64,000 nucleotides of DNA from Cololabis saira. Taxonomy: Eukaryota; Chordata; Actinopteri; Beloniformes; Belonidae. This document shows, in pieces, positions 1 through 11,830 of this stretch. A program made the position numbers and the translations under genes. Location of the stretch: NCBI RefSeq assembly GCF_033807715.1, contig NC_084607.1, positions 19,410,441-19,474,440 on the forward strand, given 5' to 3'. Under the pieces are notes generated by a model. The model worked only from the letters and a program-made list of their open reading frames with translations. It did no database searches and was not told the DNA's origin. The first letter of the stretch is position 1. Each line of letters starts with the position of its first letter.

Positions 1-321
1 CTTTAGTTTTTTCCAGCATGCTGTGAGATGGTGTCAGAAATTCAGTTGTTGTTGAAATAGATTTCCTGTCATTAACATATTATAGGATGTTTCCCTCATC
101 ATTGTTCCAATTGGAATGAGTGGCTGAATCATGACCAATTCAGTTGTTACTAACCGGTACCTCTGCATGTGTGTGTGTGCGTGTGTGTTCCCCATGCCCG
201 GTCCTGGGTTGTTGCCATGTGTGAGTTCACTCTGCATCCTACCACCTGTGCGCCGGTTTGCCTGTGCTGCTACTGTGTGTGCTGGCTGCAGTTCACCCAA
301 ATATGGCCTTATTGCCGACAG
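1..321 (+). other. CREBBP intron (partial)
   Basis: No exon is recognisable before the acceptor AG at 320-321. A short TG-rich stretch lies at about 168-188. Nothing else is visible. Confidence 0.6.
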
Positions 322-3300
322 GTATCACTTCTGTGAGAAGTGCTTCAATGAGATACAGGGCAACAGTGTAAACCTGGGGGACGACCCGGCGCAACCGCAA
401 ACGTAAGTTTATCAGGCCTCTGTGTCTGAATGCTAGCTGGTGGTTCATCTTTGAAACCGTCAAAGAGATTTTGTTTGGACTTCAATCTGTGGATCAGTCA
501 TACTCACACCAGCCAACATAAATGCACTTCTCTCTTTATTTCTTATGTGGACAGTGTTATATCAAAAGATCAGTTTGAAAAGAAGAAAAATGACATGTTG
601 GACTCTGAACCGTGAGTACCGTCCGAACAGTGGATTTACTTTGATCTGTACGATTCTTCCGTGCAGGTTTTTTCTAACATTTCTCTCATTGTAGGTTTGT
701 TGAATGTAAAGACTGTGGACGAAAAATGCATCAGATATGTGTGCTGCACTACGACGTAATTTGGCCATCAGGGTGAGTTTTCTTTTAATTGGTCCTTCAA
801 TAATGGCCTTACCAAGAATATACGGTGGATTTCAACAAGGCTCTTTCTGTTGGACAGTGTATTTGCCGAAGTTACTGCAGGTTGACACTAAACCTCAAAT
901 GTTTCATTTTCCAGCTTCATCTGTGACAACTGTCTGAAGAAGTCTAGCAAAACAAGAAAGGAAAACAAGTTCTCAGCCAAAAGTGAGTTACTTTTAATGG
1001 TGTTACACCGGCAGTTTTGAATCGCTTTATCAAATCATGTAAAGATCAGAATTTTAAAAACTGCACTTGACTTGAACGTGTTTGGTTTCTTTTTAAATAA
1101 AGGGTTGCAGTGTACAAGACTGGGGTCTTACATTGAGGAAAGAGTGAACAAGTACTTGAAAAGGCAGAACCACCCAGAAGCTGGTGAAGTGTGTGTGAGA
1201 GTGGTTGCCAGCTCTGATAAAACAGTTGAGGTTAAACCTGGCATGAAGTCTAAGTGAGTATTCAGCACCTCACCTTGTATTTTAGTGTCTTTTATTCATT
1301 CACACACTTATCTAGAGCTTTCATTATATCTAATTATATCCATCCACAATATACACAGTAAGCATCTCTCCTGTTTCTACAATCACACACCAGTGAGCCT
1401 TTTGAGAGGGATTTAGGGTTCAGCGTCTTACCCAAAGACACTTCAGCATGTGGTGGGATGAGGGGATTGAATCACCAATATTTCGACTGGAAAACAACCA
1501 GTCTACCAACCAAGCCGCGGCCGCCTACACGGCGGCTCTCAGTTTTAGGTTTTGAGTAACATAGCCACTTTGATCATTTCACCGACTCTAGACACTACAC
1601 TGCAGACTGCTTCAGAACTTTTCATCGGAAAAACCAGGAAACCGTCTTAGTTTATATTTTAAGATGATGAGCTTATTGTGTAATTGCTGTTCCATCTCTA
1701 CACTGGTCTGTTTTTGAAGCTTGTCATGCCATGTTGCTCCTATAGCTTACATTTTTGTGTTTTTACGTGCAGGTTTGTAGACTCAGGCGAGATGTTAGAG
1801 AGCTTCCCTTACAGAACCAAAGCACTTTTTGCATTTGAGGAAATAGACGGGGTGGATGTCTGTTTCTTTGGTATGCACGTCCAGGAGTATGGATCCGAGT
1901 GCGCTTTTCCAAACACCAGGTAAGACTAAAGTATGAAATGAAACGCTAGCCAAACACCAAACATTTTTATTTCAGAAAAATGGCTTAGAGGAAGAGTTCA
2001 AATTCAGGTATATGTTCAAAGAAATACATTTTTCCAGTGTGATTATCCACGACAAATGTGTTATGTCTGTATTTGCATGCATTTGGGTATTTTGTATCTA
2101 TATGGATTTCTGTGAGATTATGTGTCTGGATATTTTTTTTGATGAGGGGTTTCTGCAGTTTCTTTCTTCTTTTTTCCTCTTCTATTTAAATCTTGTTTAT
2201 TCTTTGGCACTTTTGTCCCACAATTTGTATGAAAACTGCTATCCAAAGGAATATGGCTGTAACAGATCACTTACCCAACTGATCATGAATCAGTAAAGTT
2301 TTAAAAAAAGAAAAGGAGACAAATGTCTTTCAATTTTTCAGTTATAGGAAAAAGCAATCAAATCAAGTCATTAAATAATCTTCAAACAATGCTATTTTTA
2401 AAGTGCAAATAAGGCGTCACGGTTGATACCTTTTCATAAAGTTTAAACGCTTTCATATTGAAGCATTGGTGTTCTCTTAAATTAAAAAATGTATTCAAGA
2501 AATGACCAGAAATAGCCTTCTCAAAAAAATGTCAAAATTAAATGAAAATCTGGTAAAGAGGCTTGTTACCTGTTTTGCTTCAATAAATCTAACAGTTTTA
2601 TTTTTGTGCCATCACTGGCACGGTGGGATGATTTCTTGTTTTCACGTGTGTGGGGCAACACATCCACTGTGATTGTTTTGACGCCCACCCTTAAATAAAA
2701 CATGAATCAGAAATACAGGACTGTCTCAGAAAATTTGAATATTGTGATAAAGTCCTTTTATTTTCTGTAATGCAAAAATGTCATACATTCTGGATTCATT
2801 ACAAATCAACTAAAATATTGCAAGCCTTTTATTATTTTAATATTGCTGATCATGGCTTACAGCTTAAGAAAACTCAAGTATCCTATCTAAAAAAATTAGA
2901 ATATTCTGGGAATCTTAAGCTGTAAACCATAATCAGCAATATCAAAATAATAAAAGGCTTGCAATATTTCAGTTGATTTGTAATGAATCAAGAATGTATG
3001 ACATTTTTGTTTTTTTTAATTGCATTACAGAAAATAAAGAACTTTATCACAATATTCTAATTTTCTGAGACAGTCCTGTATAGTGATCTATGCTTCTCTA
3101 TTGAATGGTTGACGTATGCCTCCTGCAGCCGGGGACCCAACGCCGTAACCCCTGCTAAACTCTACTCCTCCATATAACTGTTGAACCATGCTTTGCTTTG
3201 ATCCAGAACATCTCAGCAAGGAAGGCCTCAAAAGAGGAGGCGTTTCAAGCTCTTCCTGCTCTGCATGTTTTCCACTACTTCTCTCTGTCTTAGCACTCAC

Positions 3301-6300
3301 AAGCCACACTGCTGCACCAAACTTTTTTTTTTTTTTTTGGCCATAAAAATGGATCTGCAGCTTTTGTGACATACTGTGGATCATTGACTGATCCATTACA
3401 GCCCTGCAATTGAAGTTTGTTTGATAAAGGAGAGGTTGCCATCACGCTTATGAGGAGCTATTTTCTGTTGTTTTTTTCAGTATCAAAGCCAAGTCTTTAA
3501 AACGTTGGCAGTAAATGCTGGGATTGGAGAAAACAAAAGCCAACACTTAAGCTTTCTTGAAGTGTTTCATCCTCTCTTTGCCATTTATCCAGAAGCCTCT
3601 TGAGGTTGATCAGTTGGAGTCAAAGCTGTTGCCTACCGTAACTTTACTAGTGCATATTTGCCTAACTGTTGTATGCAACTTGACAGTCCTAAATACACCC
3701 CTTCTTGGCCTAATAAAGACAGGCATCCTATCCTATTACACCACTATAGGAAGAGGGTATTTCTAATGAACAAAACTAAAATGATCTTAACCTATCATGT
3801 TGAGTCAAAACGTGACAGAAGCTGGTGAACAAGTCCAAACATTTGTCACAACACCCAATATTAAATCATACACGTGAGCTTTTGGACCAGGACAAAGTAC
3901 AGTGACATCAGAAGTCATAAACTACAGTGTTGATGTATTAAATGAAAAAACATAATTGCCTTGTCCTTTTTTAAAGCTTTGTCTACTGTCGTCTTTACAA
4001 GGCCACATCAAAGAAGACGGCTTGCTCTCAATTGTCTTTTCTGCATAAATATTTGTCATGAAAATTATGAGCTTCAAGACTCAATAATTTTTTTAATATT
4101 TGTGTTTCAGACGGGTTTACATATCATACCTCGACAGTATTCACTTCTTCAGGCCACGCCTGTTAAGGACTGCAGTGTACCATGAGATCTTAATAGGCTA
4201 CTTGGAGTATGTAAAGAAACTAGGGTGAGTGTAAAAAAGAATTGCTTGATATCCTGAAACGTTTTTTTATTTCTTCCTTTTTCAAAAGCGGTTCACAGTT
4301 AAGTTTTGTTTCGTTCTTTTCTCCTGACCAGGTATGTGATGGGCCACATCTGGGCTTGTCCACCCAGTGAAGGAGATGATTATATTTTCCACTGCCACCC
4401 TCCTGACCAGAAGATTCCCAAGCCCAAAAGGCTTCAAGAGTGGTACCGAAAGATGCTGGACAAGGCTTTTGCTGAGAGGATCCTACATGATTACAAGGTG
4501 AGAAAACAGTATTTTGTATGTGTGACTTCTTTTGTTTGGTAGATACTGTACTTTTTCCCTACGGTCGATAAAAAGCATGAGGGTAATTTACTTAAAAGTG
4601 AAGTGTGTATCAACTAGGGGTGTAACGATACACTATTCTCACGATACGGTACGATACACGATATTGAGGTCACGATAACGATACGATACGATATTATAGC
4701 AGTATTTTTTAACAACCTTGATAGAGGAACATATGACTTGAAAAAATTGTCTTTTATTTGAAAGACACATAATACAAAACAATGCTGTGCGTTTGCCCTA
4801 TTGTTACAGTTTGTAATGCTTTATAACTGTTTAAGTTTTAAAGAGAAAGCCAGGCCAACCATTTCCCACAAACTGAACTAAAAGTAAATGTCAGGTTTGC
4901 ATTATACATCTTCAGTTTCATACAAGTACAAATATTTTGCCACAAACTGAATAGTTTCTCTCATGTATGATTTGACTTTTTTCTTTTCCAGAAATTTAAC
5001 AATTAAAATTAAATAAATAAATAAAAGTAAATAAATACATACAATTTTACATCATAAAAAAGATTGATTCATGCTCACCTTATAAGTGTAAGAGGAGATT
5101 TATTTTTGTTAAGAAGTTTATTTTGGTAATTCAGGGTTCATTATTTTATAAATATATTCTTTATATTCTGTAAATCAGGGACTATAATTACACTAGTAAG
5201 TATATCAGTTGTTAGTATGTTTTAGATTGGGCGGAGTGATACAGCACTAGGTGCTGTGTTGATGATCTGAAATCCTACGCTGTTGAGCGGACATTGAAGT
5301 ACACGCAAACTCACGCAGAAGTTGTCCCCGTGTTTATCCTACTCATGACCCGAAAAAGGTTTAATTTAATAAGGTAAGGCTTAACTCTACACCATACTTA
5401 AATAAATAAAGGTTCAGACCTCAAAACGGGACCGCAAAACGGGATTACTTTCTCCTGAGCGGAGGAAGATTTTGGTCCGCGGGTCGAGATGCGGTCGCGG
5501 CCGCGGTTCGATGCGCGTTTCTAGTCAACACAATAGATGAATATTAATAATCCAATATCGCGATACACGTTGTCACCTCCACGACACGTATCGTGACGTT
5601 TTTGTATCGCAAAATTTCGTGGCACGATATATTGTTACACCCCTAGTATCAACGTACTTACTGCTTACAACTTGTGGTTCTTCCTTGTTGCTCTATTGAC
5701 ACTTGATTTTTGTGTTTCCGTGTTCAGGATATTTTCAAGCAGGCAACAGAAGACAGGTTGACCAGTGCGTATGAGCTGCCATACTTTGAAGGTGACTTTT
5801 GGCCCAATGTGCTAGAGGAGAGCATTAAAGAGCTGGAACAGGAGGAGGAGGAAAGGAAGAAGGAGGAGAACACAGCCACCTCTGAAACCACAGAGGTATG
5901 TTGGATCATTATGAACTCTTGAAGGTTTTTGTAGTGCTAGAATCCTGAGTCCAGTAATAAAGGCTTTGTCTCACTCAAGTTTGTTTCCCCCCTTTTTATT
6001 TTAATTGTAGTCTATATATAAAAGCTTTAAACAGTCACTCTGACAGTGTATATGCTCAGCTTCATTACATAGTCTAATATTGCTTCTTGTGCAAACTGTT
6101 TCTATAAATGTTCTTGTTTCTCTATTACAAGGGAACCCCGACTGACAGCAAGAATGCTAAAAAGAAGAATAACAAGAAAACAAACAAGAACAAGAGCAGC
6201 GTCAGCCGAGCCAATAAAAAAAAGCCTGGGATGCCGAATGTAGCCAATGACCTGTCTCAGAAACTTTACGCTACAATGGAGAAACATAAGGAGGTGCGAA

Positions 6301-9068
6301 ATCTTCCTGACCACAACACAACATTCCACTATGACTAAAATCCCATGCATGCAATATTTACTTTTTTTTTTGTGCATTTCAAAAATCAAAATAGAAAAGT
6401 TGACATATTTTACAAAAGTCTAAAGTGGACCCCTCATCTTCAGAGAAGTGAGACTGGGGGGAGGGGTTGTTCTGTGCCTTTTGGCCGTCCTTTTGACTAA
6501 CATACCTGTTTCCTCTCCTTTTCTTTGGCCAGGTGTTTTTTGTCATCCACCTCCATGCTGGGCCAGTCATTAACACCTTGCCACCCATCATAGACCCTGA
6601 TCCTCTGCTAACCTGTGACCTCATGGATGGCCGCGATGCCTTTCTGACTTTGGCCAGGGACAAGCACTGGGAGTTCAGCTCACTTAGGAGATGTAAGTGG
6701 AGCACAATGTGCATGTTGGTGGAGCTGCACAATCAGGGCCAGGACCGCTTTGTGTACACCTGCAATGAGTGCAAGCACCATGTGGAGACTCGATGGCACT
6801 GCACGGTTTGTGAGGTAAGAATTTGTGTCACTTTTAGTATGTTTTGAAATCCACATCTGCATAAGCTTATACCGTATTGGCCCGAATATAAGACGACCCT
6901 GATTATAAGACGACCCTCTCTTTTTCAAGACTCAAGTTTGAAAAAAGACTTTTTGAACACCAAATTCAATTTTTATACAGAAAATAATTACAGTACATTT
7001 GAAACAAATGATTATAACAATATATTCGAGAGAAAAAACATGTTATTTTGCCTCATTCAAATCATCATCTTGAAGTTTGCATCATAACTTCTCCTCAGCT
7101 GCCGGTTAACCTGGCCGATATTCGACCCACTTTTCTCCAGATTGTCGCTACGTTTTTCCATTTTCTGTTATCTCTTCTCGTATTTTCTTCTCTTTTCTTT
7201 CTTACCTCTATTTTTTATTTTTCTTCTTCGAACTACCGCTATTTTTATTTTTATTCTTCGTGACTGGGGTTCGCTTTGGCCTGGGGAGTTAAGTTCAGCA
7301 TTCGCTTTAAAGATTGTGAATTGAGTTGTGAATGGGTATAATGTCTAGACCCCGAATGTAAGACGACCCCCACTTTTTCAGTCTTATTTCAATGCAAAAA
7401 ACACCGTCTTATATTCGGGCCAATAGGGTAATTATTGTAATGTGTACATTTTGACACAACCTGAACTTGGTCTTCTTAATCTTCTTCAGGACTACGACCT
7501 ATGCATTAACTGCTACAACAGTAAAGGCCATGAGCACCAAATGGTTAAGTGGGGTCTGGGTATTGACGATGACAGCAACGGTCAGAATGGAGAGGCGTCC
7601 AAGAGCCCACAGGAGAGTCGACGTCTCAGCATCCAGCGTTGCATCCAGTCCCTGGTCCATGCCTGTCAATGCCGCAATGCCAATTGCTCACTGCCGTCTT
7701 GCCAGAAGATGAAGAGGGTAGTTCAGCACACCAAGGGCTGCAAGCGCAAGACCAACGGTGGTTGTCCAGTGTGCAAGCAGCTTATTGCTCTATGTTGTTA
7801 TCACGCCAAGCACTGTCAGGAGAACAAGTGTCCCGTTCCTTTCTGCATCAACATCAAGCAGAAGCTTCGTCAGCAGCAGTTGCAGCACAGGGTACAGCAG
7901 GCTCAGATGATGCGCCGCAGAATGGCTACCATGGCTGGAAGAGGTATGCCCCTGCCATCTCCACCTACCTCAGCTGCACCCGACACCCCAAATTCTGTGC
8001 AGCAGCCTAGTACGCCCCAGACTCCCCAGCCTATGCCCAATCAGCCGCAACAACAGCAAACACCAAACCAAGGCAATGTTTCCCAAGGATACCCCAGCAA
8101 TGGTCGCAGCAGCCAGCCCACAACACCAGTGCCGCAGGGCATGCCAGGACCTCAGTCGTCCCCACTCCATCAGCAGATGTCACCTATGCCGAACATGCCA
8201 CATCAGCAGCAGCCTCAGCCTCCGCAGCAGCAGCAACCGCAGCAGCAACAACTGCTGGCAGCCCTCAAAGTGGCACAGGAGATCCAGATGGTTGCCAAGG
8301 CGAGGCAGCAGCAGCCAATTTATGCCGTGAATGGGATGCCAATGAACCACCCACGCATGATGGGGCCCATGCAGAACCAGATGCATATGATGCAGGGGCC
8401 CCGGGGCCCCCAGGTGATGCAGGCTATGCAGCAGAACCAGTGGGGTCCAGGGATGCAGAATCCTCAGGGTCATCAGACACAGGTCCCTCCTCAGCAAGGC
8501 CCCATGGCGTCTCAGCAGGCTCAGGGAACTCCATTGTCTCAGCAGGGGCAGCTCATGCAGAGGCCCATGATGCCCCAGCAACAAATGGTCATGCCTCACC
8601 CGGGGCCCACACAACAGGGGATGACCCCACAGCAACAAAACATGCCCCGGGGGATGCCTGGTGTTATTACTCAAAATGCCTTGCAGGATTTACTGCGCAC
8701 CCTGAAATCGCCAAGCTCCCCACAGCAACAGCAGCAGGTCCTGAGCATCTTAAAGTCCAACCCCCATCTTATGGCTGCGTTCATTAAACAGAGGACTGCC
8801 CAGTACAAAGCTAACCAGCCACCGCAACAGCAGCAGCAGCAGGCCCAGCAGCAGAACCCGCAAGCCATGCTGGGTTCCCAGGCGGGAATGCAGGCCATGG
8901 CAGCGATGGCAAACCAAGTCCAAAGGCCGGCAATGCAGCAGCAGCCTTCCCAGCAGGTAGGACCCCAAGGTATGGTGCCCATGGGTCCTCAAAGCCAGAT
9001 GATGAATGCTGCTCAAAATGGCAATCCACAGCTGTACCACAGACAGCAGCTGCTCAGGATGCAGCAAA

Positions 9069-9131
<63 letters not shown>

Positions 9132-9775
9132 GAGGCTTGCCTCAGGGCCATGGTCAGTTCCCTCCACAACAGCCAGGGCCACCAAACTTCTCCCAGCTCC
9201 GTATGCAGCAGCAGATGGCTATGCAGGGAGGTGGGGGGCCCATGGGACAGCTCCCTCCCACATCCCAAATGGGCCAACCTGGCATGGGCATGGATGGGCC
9301 TCAGAGCCTCATGCAGCAGCGCATGCTTCAGCCGCAGCAGATGATGAAACAGCAGATGGGCTCTCCAGCACAGGCTAACTCGATGAGTCCACAAGCTCAT
9401 ATGCTCCAAGGCCAAGCCCAGGGTGGAGCTCACTTACCGGGCCAGACGATGCCAAACAGTCTGGGAAATCAAGTTCGCTCCCCAGCCCCAGTGCAATCAC
9501 CCCGCCCACCTTCGCAACAGGCCCCTCGTTCCAGTTCCTCCCCACGGATACAACCTCAACCATCACCTCAGCACGGTGGGCTCCACTCTGGCTCCCCACA
9601 CCCCGGCCTCGGCCCCATGTCAGGCTCCATAGATCAAGGACACATGGGAACACCTGAACAAAGCGCCATGCTTCCTCAACTTAACACACCAAACCGAGGA
9701 GGGTTAAGTAATGACATGAGTTTGGTCGGTGACACGACGGGAGACACGCTGGAGAAATTTGTTGAAAGATTGTAG
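322..9775 (+). CDS. crebbp: CREBBP (CBP) lysine acetyltransferase and co-activator, C-terminal half (5' partial)
   Basis: Exons: 322-402, 555-611, 695-772, 915-982, 1103-1253, 1773-1919, 4111-4224, 4332-4497, 5728-5895, 6132-6293, 6533-6814, 7490-9775. All introns are GT-AG and phases agree, giving 1252 residues. The first codon is split, so upstream exons (TAZ1, KIX, bromodomain) are outside the window. In order: the zinc-finger region after the bromodomain (RYHFCEKCF), the acetyltransferase core (915-6750), a ZZ finger ([14 protein letters not shown] to CINCY), TAZ2 (7603-7870), and a Gln/Pro/Met-rich tail with the nuclear-receptor co-activator-binding helices (ALQDLLRTL, about 8674-8800) and a 20-Gln run. 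Residues equivalent to p300 D1399, R1410, W1436 and Y1467 are present ([23 protein letters not shown]). The Lys-rich autoregulatory loop is in exon 6132-6293. The ending [15 protein letters not shown] is CREBBP-like, not EP300-like. CBP acetylates histones and transcription factors in the nucleus. Which teleost paralogue (a or b) this is cannot be decided here. Confidence 0.97.
1375..1536 (-). mobile_element. tRNA-derived SINE fragment in a CREBBP intron
   Basis: Read on the minus strand, this has a tRNA-like head: an A-box-like TTGGTTGGTAGACTGG near 1510-1526 and a B-box-like GGTGATTCAATCCCC at 1462-1476. It is followed by the body common in teleost tRNA SINEs (CTTTGGGTAAGACGCTGAACCC). The tail is eroded and the ends are approximate. 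Confidence 0.6.
1920..2715. other. CREBBP intron, unique sequence
   Basis: First part of the 2.2-kb intron between exons 1773-1919 and 4111-4224. AT-rich, with no motif I can name. Confidence 0.5.
2716..3078. mobile_element. Foldback MITE with TA target duplication in a CREBBP intron
   Basis: Nearly the whole 363-bp unit is one inverted repeat. The left end reads CAGGACTGTCTCAGAAAATT and the right end is its near-exact complement. The arms stay complementary for about 170 bp around a short centre near 2890-2910. TA flanks both ends (2714-2715 and 3079-3080), as expected for Tc1/mariner-type transposition. No coding capacity. Family assignment is inference; the structure is directly visible. 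Confidence 0.85.
3081..4110. other. CREBBP intron, unique sequence
   Basis: Remainder of the intron up to the acceptor at 4109-4110. A poly-T run lies at about 3325-3339. No other feature seen. Confidence 0.5.
4615..5645 (+). mobile_element. Non-autonomous hAT element, copy 1, in a CREBBP intron
   Basis: Terminal inverted repeats TAGGGGTGTAACGATACA and its complement at the right end. An exact 8-bp duplication GTATCAAC flanks the insertion at 4607-4614 and 5646-5653, diagnostic of the hAT superfamily. The 1031-bp interior is AT-rich with no open transposase frame. The same family is present inverted at 22708-23713. Confidence 0.95.
6872..7428. mobile_element. MITE with TA target duplication in the last CREBBP intron
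   Basis: Ends are inverted repeats: CCGTATTGGCCCGAATATAA on the left, and the complement of a closely similar sequence (TATTCGGGCCAATAGGG) on the right. TA flanks at 6870-6871 and 7429-7430. The motif ATAAGACGACCC recurs inside both ends. About 557 bp, no coding capacity; TA targets suggest a Tc1/mariner-type source. Confidence 0.8.
9071..9130 (+). repeat. CAG/CAA repeat encoding 20 glutamines in CREBBP
   Basis: An in-frame trinucleotide run in the last CREBBP exon encodes 20 consecutive glutamines and is nearly pure CAG with one CAA interruption. Mammalian CBP has a polyglutamine run in the same C-terminal region. The purity suggests length variation between individuals. Confidence 0.95.
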
Positions 9776-10890
9776 CATTTTAAGACGGAAGAAAGGCCTT
9801 GTTCTGTTTTCAGCTGAGAATTATTTGTACTTACTGATGTAAAAAGCTAGAAGAAATACAGATGAGTCTTTCAAGGCCTACAGACTGTGAGCTTTCCTTA
9901 AACTATGGACAACTTTTTCTTACAACACAGAGTGATTTAATAATTTCTGTTGAAGAAAAAAAAACAACAAAGACAAAAAAATATATTTTTTGGTTCAGAA
10001 CAGCCTTGCAAGAATTCGCCCCGGTTATGTTAAGATTTGTTTTTCATTCATGACCTGCTATTGACTTTTTTTAACTTCTCAAAAAACATATTTTGTTTTA
10101 TTGTTCTTTTTATTTTGTACCTTTGCAGATGAATATTGTTATTGTGTTGAGAAGTATGTAAAGTAATTTGTTGAAATTGTTTCGCCAGGTTTCACCTGTT
10201 GCTCAGTTTTCTTGTTCCTGGCTAATTTATTCTAATATGCCATTTTTCAAAAGGACTGCCTTTAGGAAAGCCTTAATTTCTTTCCTGTTTGCAGAAACTT
10301 AACAAGATTAGCGTATTTGTATAGATCTAGGATTCCTATCGCGCACACACAAACACAACTTGCTGGTAAAGGAGAAACCTGCATTAAAGCTTGTTAATGT
10401 TCACACGTGCCGGAATGTTTTTTACTGGCCTGGACCCAGTGTTTGTCTTGCAGATTTTCAAAAAAACAAAAACAAAAAAACAAAACAAAAAAAAAGTTGC
10501 TTTTGTCTCTCCTTCATTATAAAGAAATCGTCTTTAAGTAATGAACCTATTTTGCCTGTGGTGGGAAATTTCATTGTTTGACTGCTGATTTGTGTTCAGA
10601 GGGTTTTGCGCATCATTTTCTCTTGCATTAAACTTGAATTGATGAACTATTCTCTGATGTAAGTCATGCAGCTAGACAGTACTGTAAATATGCAGAAAAT
10701 AAGAATGAAATCACTGTATAAACTGGTTCAAATGGCTCATTTCGTACTTATATATCATATTGTTAAATAAACCTGTGTGCCACAGACTCTGTCTAATTTT
10801 TGAAAAGCTGAAAAACTCAAATGTTTGCTGATTTTCTTGAAAGTTGACAAAAATGAAATAAAAATAAAAACTGTTTCTGCTGTCTGAACT
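9776..10890 (+). other. crebbp: CREBBP 3' UTR
   Basis: AT-rich sequence after the CREBBP stop with no coding signal. Candidate polyadenylation signals AATAAA are at 10766-10771, 10857-10862, 10863-10868 and 10997-11002. The true cleavage site is not determinable from sequence alone; 10766 or 10857/10863 are the most likely. Confidence 0.6.
10766..10771 (+). terminator. Candidate poly(A) signal of CREBBP
   Basis: AATAAA about 1 kb after the stop codon. Two more copies overlap one another at 10857-10868, so alternative 3' ends are likely. Confidence 0.5.
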
Positions 10891-10899
10891 TGACACTAG

Positions 10900-11095
10900 C
10901 ATTGTTTTTACAGTTTATGATGGATATTTTAAATGACTCATGATTGACCTTGAAGGACAGACTGCAATCAAACACTGAAGGTTTTGAGACTTTAATAATA
11001 AAGCAATCTCAAAAATAGAGCGAGAATAAATGTAGACTATGAAGACTAGTGGCGTTTCAACACGCAAGTTTCTGCCTTTTATTTTAATTTTTCAT
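10900..11095. other. CREBBP-TRAP1 intergenic spacer
   Basis: Short AT-rich spacer after the CREBBP 3' UTR with one more AATAAA at 10997. No other signal seen. Confidence 0.4.
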
Positions 11096-11830
11096 CAAGG
11101 CAATGCAAGTTTATTTGAATAGCACAATTCAACAAGGTAATTCAAAGTACTTTACATCAACATTAAAAGCAACAAGACACAATTAAACAGTAAATAAATA
11201 AGGTAAAATAAAAAGCACAAGTTGTTAAAAAGTAAGGCCAGTAGAGTACAGCAGGTAAGTATTTAATTTAATGTAATGTTTTTAGCCCTGATTTGCAATG
11301 TGCAATTAAAAGGACAGTGCAATAGCTTGTGCAATATTACACAACACTTTTTTTTTTATCCATATAATTATTTTTATGGCACTGGACTTTTTATTTTTGT
11401 TTTTTACCTTTTATTTCTCTTTCCATCTTTATTTTTAATTTGTATCTTTTTATCTTTATAAGGGTGTTTGATTTGTATATGACAGTGCTGTGTTTGTGAG
11501 ATGGAGATTTCAAATTTCCCAGAAGGAACCTCCCAAAGGGATAAATAAAGTCACCTGGACCTGATTTAAAGGATCTACAGTTGGAGCAGACCTCAGGTCT
11601 ACAGGAAGTTTGTTCCACCGGTGAGGAGCAGAATAACTGAACGCTGCCTCACCTTGCTTGGTTCTGGTTCTTGGGAACCATAACAAACCAGATCCAGATG
11701 AACCTCAGGGGTCTGGGAGCTTCATAGGAACTAACAGATCAAGCTTGTATTTTGGTCCAAGACCATTCAGTACTTTGTAGACCAGCAGTAGGATTTTCAC
11801 CAGGCATATCTGGGACAGCCCTGGGAGGTC
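11096..11830 (-). mobile_element. Retroelement relic upstream of TRAP1
   Basis: The stretch starting AAGGCAATGCAAGTTTATTT and the later stretch around 11570-11810 (GGATCTACAGTTGGAGCAG) resemble a dispersed teleost retroelement 3' region read on the minus strand. The minus frame near 11705-11790 contains KILLLVYKVLNGLGPKY, which resembles LINE C-terminal sequence. Frames are broken, ends approximate, family uncertain. It ends under 100 bp before the TRAP1 start codon. Confidence 0.45.

Noticed and set aside
1375..1536. Functional tRNA gene
   Set aside because: A- and B-box-like motifs are present but no cloverleaf can be completed, and the body continues as a known SINE-type sequence.
7442..7489. 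N-terminal extension of the long CREBBP frame, suggesting a separate gene starting at 7442
   Set aside because: The stretch is intron; the acceptor at 7488-7489 joins CE to DYDLCINCY exactly as in the ZZ finger.
8180..9433. Long minus-strand frames (164 and 227 codons) across the last CREBBP exon
   Set aside because: Shadows of the CAG/CAA- and Pro-rich coding strand, giving Leu/His-rich nonsense opposite a well-supported exon.
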